A stretch of DNA of 64,000 bases from Gordionus sp. m RMFG-2023 (GCF_954871325.1 NC_088776.1:1991985-2055984); one strand, 5' to 3'; counted from the first letter of the stretch, positions 26,801 to 40,278 are shown. Notes: generated by a model from the letters alone, not told the origin. Translations and numbers: made by a program.

Positions 26801-26889
26801 TATAATTTATTTTATTCTCGGTTTTCGTAGATTACCCCTTTATCTTACTTAATTAAATACGTGTTTTTAAAATATTGATTTTCTCTATA
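23851..26889. other. AT-rich non-coding region
   Basis: No gene recognised. ATCTAGATA-like segments at 24003-24040 and 24895-24965 recall the insert at 2507-2635. The 24240-24850 stretch is slightly GC-richer but yields no recognisable protein. Confidence 0.5.
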
Positions 26890-27095
26890 TTAGGGCATCG
26901 TCTTTCCTCACTTCCATTCTTTCTATTTTATAAACCACTTGCTTTCACTTGACGCGCATAGGATAAATATTTTTTTACTTCATTCTCTATGTATGATAAG
27001 GATCTAAATCCGTTTCGTTTTTTATACGATTATCTCTCCCTAAGTACTAACACCTTAAGTCCCTTTTAGGTTCCCAATTTTTTTATATGATATAT
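26890..27095 (+). repeat. Direct repeat, copy 1 of a 200-bp pair
   Basis: Aligns with 28869-29045: CTTTC..CACTT..ATTCTTTCTATTTTATAA..CCACTT, CATTCTCTATGTA, ATCCGTTTC, ACTAACACCTTA. Pyrimidine-rich, diverged, same orientation, 2 kb apart. Could be the arms of an old element or two insertions of one repeat. Confidence 0.6.
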
Positions 27096-27126
27096 TATCT
27101 AACTGATTTACATGGTCTATTTATTA

Positions 27127-27250
27127 ATGTTGTTAAACTAACTAACTTTAGGTCAACTATAAAACAGTGTAGCCATATTCAAAAATATTCGAATCAATCT
27201 TCAATTAGACTCAACTTAGAGACTTAATTATACTCTATTATTTTCCAATG
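27127..27250 (+). mobile_element. Half copy of a foldback MITE
   Basis: ATGTTGTTAAACTAACTAACTTTAGG, CAACTATAAAACAGTGTAGCC, AATATTC and GACTCAACTTAGAGAC follow the same order as 39569-39690 and the inverse of 47463-47640. No right arm seen. Confidence 0.6.
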
Positions 27251-28868
27251 CTTATTACCAATCGTACGTTAAAAACAATCAAAATTTAAAAAAAACTTAG
27301 TATGATATTTCCCTTATTTTTAAGTATTTTTCAATGTTATTGCCACTCGTAGTTAAAAACAAAAATTTTTAATAAAAAATTAGTATGTTATTTCTCTTAT
27401 TTTTAAGTTCTTTAAATACAACAAGTTTATTTTTTTTTAAATTATACGTAAGTTATATTATTCCTAAATTATAAGTTTTAATAAATTTTAAAAAATAAAA
27501 AAAATTAAGAAAAATGATTAGAACTACTGAATTTATTTCGGCAGGCTTAGAAAAGAATCAGTTCGGAAAAATAAAATTGTAAATTAAGACGAGGTGCATA
27601 CATGTATATAAATTTTAAACTAAAATTTACTTTATATATTAAAAATATTATACTTATTATAATTTTTTTAATCTTTCAATGCTAACTTGCAATAGAAATT
27701 ATTCATCGAATTTTAAAATATATATAAAAGGGGGTATATATATCTAATATAGGGTTTGCGATTAATTTTATGATATAAACATAATATATAAACACATTGG
27801 TGTCTAGTTTATAAATAGAACGTACTTTGTAATACATCTTCAAAAGATATAAGTTGTTATAGAAAAAGTTATTAAACTAAAGGATAGTAAATAATTGGTG
27901 GTAAAGATTTAATTTTTATAATCATAGTTTTTTTAAACAGTTTTTTAAATTTATTATGAGTTCCTTAATTTTAAAATAATAATTATCTTAAATTTCATAT
28001 AATAAATAAATAATTAAAAACTTATTTTACTTGAATCAGCTTGATGAACGAATAATATAAAATTTTTGATATATATGAAAAGGGCTAATAATTACTTTTT
28101 ATAAATTCAAAAGTTATAACGAGAGCATATAGAAATGGGAAAAAAATATTCATTTTCGCAATTTTATATTTTAATTTTATAATAAAATTATAAACGAATA
28201 TTTTATTTTCAGTAAATTTGTATTAATTTTTAAACTAAATTATATTATATTGCTGTAAGTTTTTTTTGGCATATGGCCTCCATAATAAGATTAAATATAA
28301 GTAATTAAAATTAATTATTTTTATTAAATAATTATTCTTAATAATTTTTATTTTAAAATATTTCTACCAATTAGAATAAACACGTTTGCATTTTAAAAAA
28401 TTTATAAATAAAAAGGTTATATTTCATTGTACCTTTTTTTTGAAAAATTTGGCTAATTGAAAATTTAAACTAAATGATAAAAAAACAAATTATTGGTATA
28501 ATTTTTTTAACCCAAATAAAACTATGAGAGTTATAATTATTAAAATTTATCTTAATTTAATGTAGATATTTAATCAAAAACATGTTTTAAAATATTTTTT
28601 TGTTTCTTTCTGCAAATACGACAATGGTAAACACAAATATTTTATTAATTTTACCTAAGAAATTTATTTTACAATTTGTATATGATTTTTTAAAATAATA
28701 AAGATCTCGAGAATAAACATCGTGTGCGGTTAACAAACTCAACTTCTGCATATTTAGCAACTATACAGGGAATCTTGTATCTATAAAAAATATAATATTT
28801 AAATCATAAAAAATTGTCAACAAATCTATTATTTAAAAAAAAAATTTTTAAATGTATTAAATCGATAT
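27251..28868. other. AT-rich non-coding region
   Basis: Among the most AT-rich parts of the window. No coding, RNA or repeat feature recognised. Confidence 0.5.
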
Positions 28869-29045
28869 ATTCGATCTCCTTTATCTTTCGCACTTTTATT
28901 CTTTCTATTTTATAACCACTTCCTTAAATATTCTTCATTCCATTCTCTATGTAGGACAAGTAATCCGTTTCTTATTTTTTATGTGATTTTTTCCCTCCCG
29001 AAATACTAACACCTTAGTCCTCATTAGATTTCAAATTTTTTTTAT
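28869..29045 (+). repeat. Direct repeat, copy 2 of a 200-bp pair
   Basis: Second member of the pair at 26890-27095, slightly shorter, with several indels between the two. Nothing coding is seen in the 1.8 kb between them. Confidence 0.6.
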
Positions 29046-29449
29046 TTAATTTATCTATCTGTCTGTATATGATATTTTTTTTATTATTTTGATTTGTATT
29101 TTCCAATTGTTATTTCTAGGTTGTTTGTAACCTAGATAATAATTTTATCTAAATAACAATTCTTTTTTTTTGTTAACCCCGCCATAAATCTATATTATAA
29201 CATTTTATTATCAAGTTTTATTGTTTTAAATTTTTAGTCAAATTTTTTAATAATTATTAAATTCTTCCTAACCAATATTTATAAATAATTATAATTATTT
29301 ATTTATATTTTTCCTTCTGTAATTACTAATTATTTTAAAAAAATTAATCTATTCGGATATATAAATGTATATATGATTCTGAAACCTTGTTAGATACATC
29401 GAATTAAATGATGCTGCATGATTTATTTATAAGCTAAATTCAGGTTTAA

Positions 29450-32400
29450 TCTTTTGTTTCGGTCCGCCCCTCTTTGCACATCCAAACAAAATCCTGGTAC
29501 TCTTTCTTAAATACATCTCCGCTGGATATTGCCCCTCCCCCCTTTTCACTGTTATTGTATTACACCACTGCCACCCAAATCTCTCCGTCTCCATCTTCTG
29601 ATTTTCTCGACCATTTCTCTCTCCGCCTGCCCATTCGAACTCGTATGATACGATGGCGCCAAAACGTGTCTCGCTCCTGTTTCAGCATAAAAAAAGCCTT
29701 AAACTATCTACTATAGCGACTCCGAATCTAGCCAACAGATTTTCAATGCTTTTATCACCACTTGAGTTGTTATTCCTCTTAGTTCTTTATACTCCGCCCA
29801 CTTTGAATATGCATCCACCATGAGTTTATAAATATATTGTTTTCGGAAATCCCAAAATGAATGTGTACACGTTTCCCAGGTCTGAGTTTGCTTTTGGCCA
29901 CATTTTTTCCTTGTCTTTTCGAGGTATCGGCCATGAATTACATCTAATGCATGCTCGGTTGATATTTTCCATCTCTCTTTATTCATTCCCGGTTCTTTCC
30001 ATTCCTTTATATCTAGTATGAATCATGGCCGGTTCCCTTAATTTGAACGATATAACACCGACTTCCACCTAGGACATTCATCTATAATGGCTAACTCCAT
30101 TTCTATATATTTGAACGTTTTATCTCCATCCTGCCACGTTTTCCCTCCTTTTAGAAATTCTTTGATTCTCAATTCCGAATCTTTTAATGTCGCACTCTTA
30201 ATTTCTTTTCATATCACCCGCCCACCTCTGGATATTCAGGCCATCGTTCTGATCAATATTTGCTAGTTTTTCTAGTCTCGTTTTTCATGTTCTTTCTCCC
30301 AGAAATCTTCTCCATCTCTACATCTAGATAAAATGTCCTGTAAATATCTATTTCGCCCTCTTCGATATTTAACTTGTACGTCAAAACTGTCCATTAGAAA
30401 TACATATTGGTATCCGGGGATATAGGATAAATTCCTTGAATAGATGTTAAAATGGTTTATCGTCCGAGCACACTAAAATAGGTTATTTTCCAATTCTCTA
30501 TTTCAAATCTTTAAAGACCGCCTTTTGTTCATCTGTCCATTCAAATTTATCTCTTTTTTTTCAGAAATTGATATAATGGTACTGCTATTTTAGCAAATCC
30601 CTCTCGAACCGATGGTAATAGTTGATCATTTCTAAGAAGGCTTGCACTTCTAATTTATTAAGTCTCAACTTATTAATAATTCCTGCCATATTTTTGTCTA
30701 AAGGGTCTCACCTCCTTTCCCATAATTTTGTGCCCAAGATATGTATGTCACCATAGTCACTCCAACACAATTTTCTCCACACTCGCCCGCAATCTTATTT
30801 CCTTTATTCTCCAAAATACTTCCTCCAATCTCCGTTCATGCTATTCTAGAGTTCTTCCAGTCACCAATACCTAGTCCATATAATAGGAAACCTCCTTCAT
30901 TCCTTGAAAAACGGCCGCCGTTGAAAAATAGGAGCTGATACTATAAGTCCAAATAGCAATCTACAAAATGCAAACAATCTCTTAGTCGTAGTAATAGTTT
31001 ATTTCTTTACCTCCGATTTTACATGAAGCTGCAGATATATATTAGAGAAATCAACTTTTGAAAAAATAATAATACTTATCTTTAAATTAGTCATTATTTC
31101 TTCAATTCTCGGCAACGGATATTTTACCTCCACAACCACGTTCCCAAAAATTTACGCAACGACGGAGCATACCATAGGTTTTCATCACAGGCACCCGAGT
31201 CCACCATTTACCTTATTCCACGGATTATACAATGTCTTTCTGAACCCATAAATCCAATTCCATTTCTACTTCTTTAATCCATTCACGGTATCCGTCGCAA
31301 AGTACAAAACTTTGGAACACAAACATCCTTTAATTTAATATCCGCTTCATAATCTATAAGGCACCCTAAATCATTGTTGAAAATTGATTGATAATTTTAA
31401 CTCCCTCTTACATTATTTTGGTCATTTCCAATTTCCCTCCATATTCTTCATAAGTGGCTACTCCACTTTACTATTCAGTGGCTGAGCATTCATTTCCTCT
31501 CGATTTTCTTGATACTGCCATAAGTCTAATTTTCCACCAGTTATTGTTACAAATACACTCTACCATAAAAATACTCCCCAAAAACTATACCTCGAACCAA
31601 TTCCTGTAATACAGTCGCACCTCAACACAGCTAATATATTTCGATTAATAATCCATAAATCTAATACCTCACCTATTACCCGATGTTGCTTCAATTTCTA
31701 CTTTACCCATATCAGTCAACTGGGCCCCATCGAATTGCCTTATTATTAATCCCTCATTCTCTATTATACCCCCTGGTTAAATACTCTGATATCTATTGTA
31801 CCCAATTACTGAAATATCTGTGTCAAACAACATAGGAACAATTCTCCCATTTAAATTTATTATTAATCTAGGAAAATCATGTACTACCCCTTCTTGGATC
31901 ATATTTACACACTCTCTCTTATTTATATTCCCCTGACACTGCATTGCAGATTTTTTGCCAGCATATAGTAACAAATTCTAACACCACCTTTTCGGCATCT
32001 AAAACACTCTCTACTTTGCTCCCCCGTTTCCTCAACATATGTTACACTAACCCCTTCCATTTTCTATCTCTTAATAGTCCTCACATTTGAAGAATTCTGA
32101 CCCATCCTCCTACGTGGAAAGCCATTATTGTTATTATAATCACTCGTGCTCTACTGACTAAAACGACCATATCCCGCTTATCTTAATCTCTCTTGTTTCA
32201 TTGGATAATAATTTTCAAAAACCAAATCATTTTGTATCCTGGAAATCTCGGAGCATATGACCGGTTTACCGCAATTAGAAAAACTCGTCAGTCCCCTCCC
32301 TTGAGAATCAAAATTTAGTCTTATTTTTTGTCTCCTTTCTCGAGAGTTCTCTCTTGGCTCTTTATAAGGTCTCAACGCTTGTATATCAAAATTTTGCCAA

Positions 32401-32550
32401 TCAGAATCATATATGTATTTGCTCACAACACCATTATCCGTCCACCCCTAAATTAATTCCTGAACCGGTAACAAAGTCTCCCCGTTATGTCCCTCAATAG
32501 TCAAAGTCTGACCCTTCATTTTTACACTACGATATAATTTCTTACCCTAA
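29450..32550 (-). mobile_element. Old Ty3/gypsy LTR-retrotransposon fossil
   Basis: A minus-strand remnant, distinctly less AT-rich than its flanks. Parts in Ty3 order along the minus strand: a gag-like tail with a zinc-knuckle-like stretch (about 32180-32430), a protease-like block (about 31780-31980), reverse transcriptase and RNase H remains (about 30400-31250, including the motif FLEMINYYHR), and an integrase core piece (about 29710-29990, VDAYSKWAE). It is heavily broken, with many interruptions, and no LTR pair was recognised, so it is clearly older than the copy at 34.3-38.5 kb. Confidence 0.7.
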
Positions 32551-34087
32551 ATTTAAACTGCATATCTATATTAATTACTAATATTAATAAAGCCCATGAA
32601 ATATTATATTGTATTCCCCAGTATTTTACAAATTTTAATATCGTTAGTTTTTAATATAATTGTTACGAACTTATTAATTGAAACGTCCAATACACCAATT
32701 ATCCAATACAACGCTTAACTAATTCTTTATAATTAGCTATACAAATACCGTAGGCTACACCGATAACAATATAAATTTAGATTGAAAATTAATATAAATA
32801 CCTGTAATAGAGTGACTGTATCATCCTTTATTCTTTATGATAATAAAAATTTCCATGGTAATTAATACAAAATTTTTTTATGTAAAATATTAATCAAAAG
32901 GCAAAGCACCTTCAATAGATATTTAAATTCAATCTATATCAGCTGTATCAATCGATGGTTTGTATAACAGGTATTATGATTATCAGGGTCTATAAATTTT
33001 GATAATAAATATATTTTTATTTATTAAACTATTATTACTAGTTTGAATAATAGCGAAGTTTAGAGTAACGCAATTTAAGACCTATTAATATAATATTAAC
33101 CCTTATTAACACTTCTTTGGCTCTCTTAAACAAAAAGCTATAAGCGACAAGTTAGACGAAATAGTAATTTATTACCTGTTATTGGCACTTATTGACTGAT
33201 ATTGGCGGTTATCGGCGGCTTTTCTTAGGCGAAAAAGCTATAACAGAAAAGTCTTTGGCAAAATGTTTAATTTGACACCAACACAAAAATTATTGAAACA
33301 AACACCCACAAAGATAAACCCAACATAATACAATATTAATGCTAAACTCCAAAATGACCATGTTATGATTATGGGCGATTCTAGATATAATTAATCTTAA
33401 ATAAACCTTTTTTAAAAGGAGATGTATTGCCTACATCGTAATTATTTATAGTCACATACCACAGACTTGTTTAGTGCAAGAATGTCACTAGCTTTTACAA
33501 TCCCAAGTGGCTCAACTAAAATAAAATATCTTAGCTTCTGCCGGGGTTTTTTTTTGAAAATATATTATACCTTATAAATTGAAATTTGCTTAGTAATAAT
33601 ATATAAACATCAAGATTTGCCAAATAGATGTTTAAACATATCTACCAGCTATGAGTATACATTATGTTATTTTGGTTATAAACTTAATCGGGCCCTTGTC
33701 ATAAATAGACCCCTAATGGACTTTTTTAACAACACTAATGCATACATACTAATACTAGAATATAAATAATAATTAGAATCAATACATGAACATATGGTAG
33801 GCAAAAATATATATATATTTTTTAATACAAAATAATTGTCTATTTATTACAGTATTAAATATTTTAAGACTACCGAAAGTTATATATTATGATACCGAAG
33901 AGCATTACACGTGATATCGAATATAAAACAAAAATATTGCAAGTGAAGGAGAATTATAAAAGTGATAAATAAAAATATATTCTATTTTTCCTTTCATTAT
34001 CTAATACACCTTTGTATGGATTGTTACAATCAGGCTATAGCCTCCAGTTATCCCTAATTACATTAGAAAATTTATTACCGTAAGATA
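32551..34087. other. AT-rich non-coding region
   Basis: No gene. A MITE right end (TTTTTTAACAACAC) stops at 33735 but its partner arm is too decayed to place. The word AAAAAGCTATAA occurs twice, at 33130 and 33233. Confidence 0.5.
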
Positions 34088-34284
34088 GTATTGTTAAAAG
34101 GTTCATTTTTGAGCCCATTTTTAAAAATGGCTAACTCAATATTTTATTAGGAAAAATTATTATTCAAACCTTAAGATTTTGCTCGTTAATGGCACAAAGG
34201 TTTGATCATCTATTAACCAAATCTCGAGGCTTAGAAAATATATTTCTGTCTAAAATTATGAATTTTTTTTAAAAAATCCATTAA
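34088..34284. mobile_element. Foldback MITE split by a Ty3/gypsy insertion (left part)
   Basis: Starts GTATTGTTAAAAGG, continues TTTGAGCCCATTTTTAAAAATGGC, CTAACTCAATATTTTA and the central TGGCACAAAGGTTTGATC block, then breaks at 34284 where an LTR begins. The missing end, TTAACAACAC, reappears at 38456-38465 after the retrotransposon. Confidence 0.75.
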
Positions 34285-34442
34285 TGTAATGTATTTGAAT
34301 AAATTGATTTTTTTTTATATTGGCTAAAAGCGACAATTTATTTACAATTTATAAAAATTGTTAAACATTATATATATATATATATATTAATAGTTGATGA
34401 TAAATTATTCTGATGAATTTCACATTTCATTTCATTTCATTT
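34285..34442 (+). repeat. Left LTR of the Ty3/gypsy element
   Basis: Begins TGTAATGTATTTGAATAAAT and ends near CATTTCATTT, just before TGGCGACGA, a possible primer-binding site. The right boundary is uncertain by a few bases because of the repeated CATTT. Confidence 0.75.
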
Positions 34443-37400
34443 GGCGACGATTTATATTTCATGTCATTTTTGACGACGACGAATTATTTAAAATAAAAAG
34501 ATTTAAAATTATAACATGACTTTGAAGAAGATTGAAGAACATACTCAATTTCATACTCCAGAATTTGTCAAAGAAAAAATTAATCTTCAGGATTACCTAT
34601 ATAATTTAGAAACTCATTTTCAAAGTAAAAAAATATTTTCGATGAAAATAAAAAATAAGATTTTTTATTGGCGTATATAGGCACAGAGAATCTAGTTAAA
34701 ATAAAAAATTATTATTTTCCAAATAATTTGATTAATATAAATTATTTAACTTTACTCGCGAATTTAGAAAAAAATTTTAAGGATGTCTCGAGTATTTTTC
34801 TTCGTAGGAATAATTTTTTTACCTTAAAAAGAAATTGCAAAAGTATAATTGACTTTTCAATCAAATTAAAAAGCCTTTGCGCTTTATGTAATTTAAAATC
34901 GCCGGTTGATGAACTCTTAAGAGATATTTTCATCTTAGGAGTAGGGTTACCTGAGCTGGACAAAGAACTTCGGTCAAAATATGCCGAAGGAAATATTACT
35001 TTTGAAGATACTGTGCGTCTAGCTATCGCTCAAACCTTGACAGAAGTTAATAAAATAATTAAACAACATAAGCCTATGCAAGGTTCCAAAAATACTTATT
35101 TTAGGAATAATTATAACAACGTAAACAAATTCAATAATAATAATTATTATTATAATGCTAACAAATTCAACCATAATTTTTACAAACCAAGTTTTAAACC
35201 TAATTTTAGTCAAAAAAAAAGTAATATGCTTTAGGTGAGGAAAAGCAAACCACATAGGGAAAGAGTGTAGAATGCATGCTATACAAATGATTTTACCAGG
35301 GACACCTCGCCTGTCTTTTACTAATAAAGCTACAATCGATGCGAAGATAAATTGACTGAAGCTTACTATGGAATTCGATACTGGAGCGGCGTGTAGTGTG
35401 ATAGACGAGGTTACCTGGAGTCGCATAGGCAAACCAACATTATCACCTGCTTATAAACTAGAAGGATATAACCATATCAAAATCGAAGTATTGGGTAAAT
35501 GTTTAGTGGAAGTTGAAGTAAATATTTCAAAATTATTACCTGTTTGGGTAGTTAAGGGTGAGAATTTTCTCATTTTTGGAATGCCCTTTCTTAAAGAATT
35601 CGATATAAAACTTCCTGAAGAAGTTCGTATAAATAATATAAATATGAAAGATTCCAGTTTAAATACAATTGTTTCAAAATTTCCGCAAGTTTTTAAAAAT
35701 AAATTAGGACAAATAAGATTACAGGAAGCCGTCATAAAGATGCAGCCAAATATAGTGCCAATTGCGTTGCCATCTAGAAGAATTCCATTTCCGTTGCGTC
35801 GAACCGTTGAAGCTGAGTTAGACAGACTTTTAAATGAAGGCGTTATTGAGAAGGTAGATCCAACAAAGACTAGCAATTACTTGGGCTACGCCAACGGTTA
35901 ATATTTTAAAGAAATCCGGTGCCGTGCGGATATGCGGAGATTTTCGTTTAACAATCAACAAATATTTAACGATAGATAACGATTTACTACCAACTTTCGT
36001 CGATATGACAAATAGGATCGTGGGTGGTAAAATATTTTCAACGATAGATTTAAGAGATGCATATTTACAATTCAGAGTTAGTCCAAAATGTAGTGACCTT
36101 TTAGTAATTTCGACTCATATCGGTTATTACCTAATAAAAGAATTCATTTTGGACTTGCGCTCCGATAATATTTCAACGCTTTATGCAAAATCTATTAAAG
36201 GGAATCCCTATGGTTAGTGTATTTTTAGACGATGTAATTATTGCAGGCGAGAATAATTTTGATCATATGGTTAATCTAGATGAATTATTAAGAAGATTTG
36301 ATAAAGCTGGACTGACAACGACCCGATAAAATTAAAATTGGAGAAAAGTCACCTACTTATTTAGGTCATGTTATTGATGAATTTGGAATTCACCCGTCCG
36401 AAGATAAGATTAATGCTCTAAAAAATTGTTTAACACCATCTAATGTTAAAAAATTACGTTCGTTTTTGGGAATGCTAAATTATCATGAATTGTTTATTAA
36501 AAATTTACATTCTATTTGTGCACCTTTACACCGACTAACGAGCAAAAATGTAAGTTGGTTTTGGTCAGCTAAAGAATATGAAATATTTAATAGTAAAAAA
36601 AATATTATCAAAAGAAGATACAATAATTCCTTATTCGACCGATATTCCTGTAGTGATTTCTTGTGACGCTTCCGAAGATAGTCTAGGAGCTGTTATTGCA
36701 CACCGATTTCTTACTGGCCAGGAGAAACCGATTGCTTACGCATCGAGGACACTTTCGGCAGCTGAAAAGAATTACGCCACTATTGATCGGGAGGCTTCGG
36801 CGATCATGTACGCCATCGAGAAGTTTCATCAGTATATTTATGGAAGACATTTTATTTTGGTTACTGATCATAAACCTTTAAATATATCTTAGGTGATAAG
36901 AGAGACCTAAATAAGATAACAAATAACCGTTTTATACGGTGGGCCACGAAGCTTTTAAATTACGACTATGAGATAATTCATAGGCCGGGTAATCAAAACA
37001 GATGCGCCACCCTCTATCCCGTTTGGGGGTAACGAGAGAAAAAATGAATGAAGTTAAAAAAAATTTGAAAATGAAATTAGAGAAGTAAGGATCAATTTAA
37101 TTGAAGATTTATCGTTCACTCGAAAGTTATAAGTGAAACTATCAATGATATAAATCTAAAAGAGATCATTAAATTAATAAAAAAATCATTGGCATATTGA
37201 TAATATGAATAATTATTCGGAAAGTTTAAAAAAATTCATCTTAATTATAGATAATATTTCTTTCGAAGAAGGGCTCTTATTTTATAATGGTATAATCATC
37301 ATTCCTGAAAACCTAAAAAAAAAGAGGTTTTGTATGTTATCCATAGAGGACATCAGGGGATAATGGGGATAAAATCCTTATGCAGATACTATGTCTTTTG

Positions 37401-38315
37401 GACAAATCTTGATCAAGATGTTGAAGAATTCGTAAAAAACTGCAAAAGTTGTCAAGAAGGAAGACCGGGAGCCAGAGAAGTACCATTATACAATTCGAAT
37501 ATTCCTACCTGACCTTGGGAAGGAATACACATTGATTTGACAGGCCCCTGTGTCTTGAAAGTACTGGTTAATTTGCATAGACGCTTTCACCAAATGGGTT
37601 TAAGTTGCAATTTTAACACATATTAATTCGAAGAGTGTAATAAATAATCTGCGTAATTATTTCGCTAGATTTGGTTTACCTCGTTACATTGTCTCAGATA
37701 ACGGTACTCAGTTTACTGTATCTGAATTCAAAACGTTTTTTTTAAAAAATAATATAAAACATTTTAGATCGGCATAGCCCCAAGTCCAATGGTTTAGCTG
37801 AGCGCTATATACGTACGATAAAGGAGCGTTTCTATACTGGAAGGAGAAGTGGTACTCCGGACCAGTTAAATTTCACACCAAAATACTCCAAACGCAACTA
37901 CCGGTAAATCCCCTGCCGCAATGATGTTTGGAAGGCCGCTAAGGACGACTTTAGAATAGAAATTATCTACGAGAGAAAGGACTGAAAACGCGTTATGGTA
38001 ACAAAAAAATTATAATGATAGGAACGTTGAGCGCCGTGAATTTAAAGAGAGGCAAAAGGTTTGGGTAAAAAACGAATGGACTGCGAGATGGCATGAAGGA
38101 ACAGTGGTTCAACGGAAAAGTGCGATATTGCATGATATTAAGTCTGAGGATATTGTAAAAATTGAGGGAAGCTCACGTACAAGCTAAAGAAACACCCATG
38201 ACAATGACTGGAGATTTGGACATTGCAGAACATAATGGAAATACAACTCTAGAAAAAAGAGTTTCGATACCCCCATAACGTTATTATGATGAATTCAATT
38301 TATAGTGGGGAGAAC

Positions 38316-38452
38316 TGTAATGTATTTAAATAAATTGATTTTTATATTGCCTTAAAGCAACAATTTATTTACAATTTATAAAAATTGTAAAACATATATA
38401 TATATATTAATAGTTGACAATAAATTATTCTAATAATTTTCTCATTTCATTT
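38316..38452 (+). repeat. Right LTR of the Ty3/gypsy element
   Basis: Begins TGTAATGTATTTAAATAAAT and shares the AT run, TTAATAGTTGA and CTCATTTCATTT with the left LTR. The base composition of the junction (ATTAA on both outer sides) suggests a 4-5-bp target duplication, but the exact edge is ambiguous. Confidence 0.75.
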
Positions 38453-38465
38453 AAATTAACAACAC
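38453..38465. mobile_element. Right terminus of the split foldback MITE
   Basis: ATTAACAACAC after the right LTR is the inverse of the family end GTGTTGTTAA and completes the element begun at 34088. Confidence 0.6.
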
Positions 38466-40060
38466 TGCCATAAGAGATATCTTCAGATTGAGCTTAAGAT
38501 ATAGCTTTTATTGTTTTACAAATATTATATCTTGTATATGAATTAATCTACCTATTTTCTTTCTCTTAACCTCATTTACTCTTCTTTTATAATCCAAAGC
38601 ATAAATTTGAAATTGGTAAACTGTATTATAAATGTACTTTGTTCAACTCTAAATCTTACATGGCCTCATCTTCCTTTGTTCTAAAATATCATCAACAAAC
38701 AATATTGCTTGCTTTAATTTGAATCATTTAAAATATTCATTTTAAAATCAATAATTCTTCTTTCTTCATTAATTGAATAAATATAAAACAAATGAGTAAG
38801 AGACGTTTTATCTAGAGTTTTTAAAAGTAGTTTCGTATACTGTTTTATGAACTTAGACATCTTCTTAGGGAAGAGATAGAGTAAATGAAATTCAAAAATA
38901 AGCGTTGTTGATTAGTGATTTCGAACTCGGTTAACACAAATCTCACAATATTAAATTGGATTTATTTTATTTTTAAAATTGATGAATGATTATAATTTTA
39001 TTTAAAAATTAAGGTTTATGAAATAATTAAAATGATATAAATTTCAAATAAGCTTCAACTGTTAATGCTTCATTGATATTTAGACATTATTATTGAGTAT
39101 ATGACTGCAACTATAACGTTAAAGAAATTGAAGAAGTTTAGTTGGGAGACTAATAGTAAAGGATAATATAAATATTAGAAACTTAAAATAAAATATATGA
39201 AGATGTTATAAATTTTTTTTTAATATATAATACGATATTAACAAAAAATCATGACCGCATATGCTAAATATATTTACTATAAATTTGATTAAAAAATTAA
39301 CCATTAAAACCCCAAGATTCACAAGACCCTCAGGCTCATAAGATCCCTATCATGGTTATTATCCTTAAAACAAAAGGAATGTTTTAAAATCATACTAAAA
39401 AATTTATATTAATTAAAATTAGAGTATAACGTGTCTAAAAAAAATTCTGATTAAATTCTTATTATTTAATGTATTAGAAAAATTGTTTTTGGTAAATAGG
39501 GCGGGTATCTAAGTTAGGTGAAAATCCATATTTAACAGAAAATTAGAAAAGTTATTAATGGATAAGTAGTGTTGTTAAACTATTTATCTTTAGCCAACTA
39601 TAAAGCAGCGTAACCTTATTTTAATCCAGAAATATTCTGGATAAATCTTCAAGTTGAGACTCAACTTAGAAACATAATTTAATTTTTTAGGCTAAAAGCT
39701 TAAGAGCTCATCATCGGCCGCGAGTAAAACAAATTTCTTTAACAATGGATGCGTCTATTCGATATCGATACGCTTTTTTTGTTAATGTTTTCCTAATAAT
39801 ATAAAAAAAAAAGCAAAGAATATAGTCGAAAATGGTGTAATAGTTGCTTAAACTATATAAAATATTTGGATAGAGAATATATATTTTAAAAAAGTTCTTC
39901 AATATGTTAATAGAGAAACATTTTTTTTTTTAATAATTATTAGTTTACTTATTTTATTTTTCTTTTTAGCTTTCACCTTTTTTTATTGGTGGTAGGCTCC
40001 TTCAATATCTCTCTCCACTTTCTCGTGATATATCTTTTTATCTAATTTATATTCCTCATA
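38466..40060. other. AT-rich non-coding region
   Basis: No gene recognised other than the partial MITE at 39569. The open frame at 39711-39902 (minus) has no recognisable features. Confidence 0.5.
39569..39690 (+). mobile_element. Half copy of a foldback MITE
   Basis: GTGTTGTTAAACTATTTATCTTTAGCC, CAACTATAAAGCAGCGTAACC, AATATTCTGGATAAATCTTC, GACTCAACTTAGAAAC; same subfamily as 27127 and 47463. Confidence 0.6.
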
Positions 40061-40278
40061 TCCCACCGGAGTATTCTTATCGATTCTATTTGGATGATCT
40101 CCCACCGGAGTGTCGCTATCGAGGCCATTGTATCTTCTTACACCAGAGTATCGCTTTCGAGGCCATTGTCTCACACCGGAGTATCGCTTTTGAGGCCATT
40201 GTATCTTGATCTCACAATGGAGTATCGCTATTGAGGCCATTGTATCTTGATCTCATGCCGAAGTATCAATATCGACAG
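40061..40278. repeat. Imperfect 40-bp minisatellite, about six units
   Basis: Repeats of CACCGGAGTATCGCT-TTCGAGGCCATTGTATCTTGATCT with unit lengths of about 31-41 bp; GC-richer than the surroundings. On the minus strand the array stays open (39983-40240) and reads repeats of QWPxKRYSGVR, but there is no other support for a protein. The AAAG array begins about 50 bp downstream. Confidence 0.85.

Larger units (their letters stand above)
34285..38452 (+). mobile_element. Ty3/gypsy LTR retrotransposon, broken copy
   Basis: About 4.2 kb with short LTRs at both ends. Parts in order: gag-like region (about 34.5-35.2 kb, Asn-rich tail), protease with the DTGA motif (about 35.37 kb), reverse transcriptase (about 35.7-36.4 kb, including VFLDDVI), RNase H (about 36.6-36.9 kb), integrase zinc-binding region (about 37.3-37.5 kb, HRGHQG..CKSCQ) and core (to about 37.9 kb). 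A purine-rich tract GTGGGGAGAA precedes the right LTR. PR-RT-RH-IN order and integrase type place it in Ty3/gypsy. It is broken in several places. The two LTRs differ at about 11 positions by eye over about 140 aligned bases, plus length changes, so the insertion is not recent. Confidence 0.85.

Noticed and set aside
29474-29716. 80-codon plus-strand frame beginning MHIQTKSW
   Set aside because: Lies on the antisense side of the minus-strand gypsy fossil and has no features of its own.
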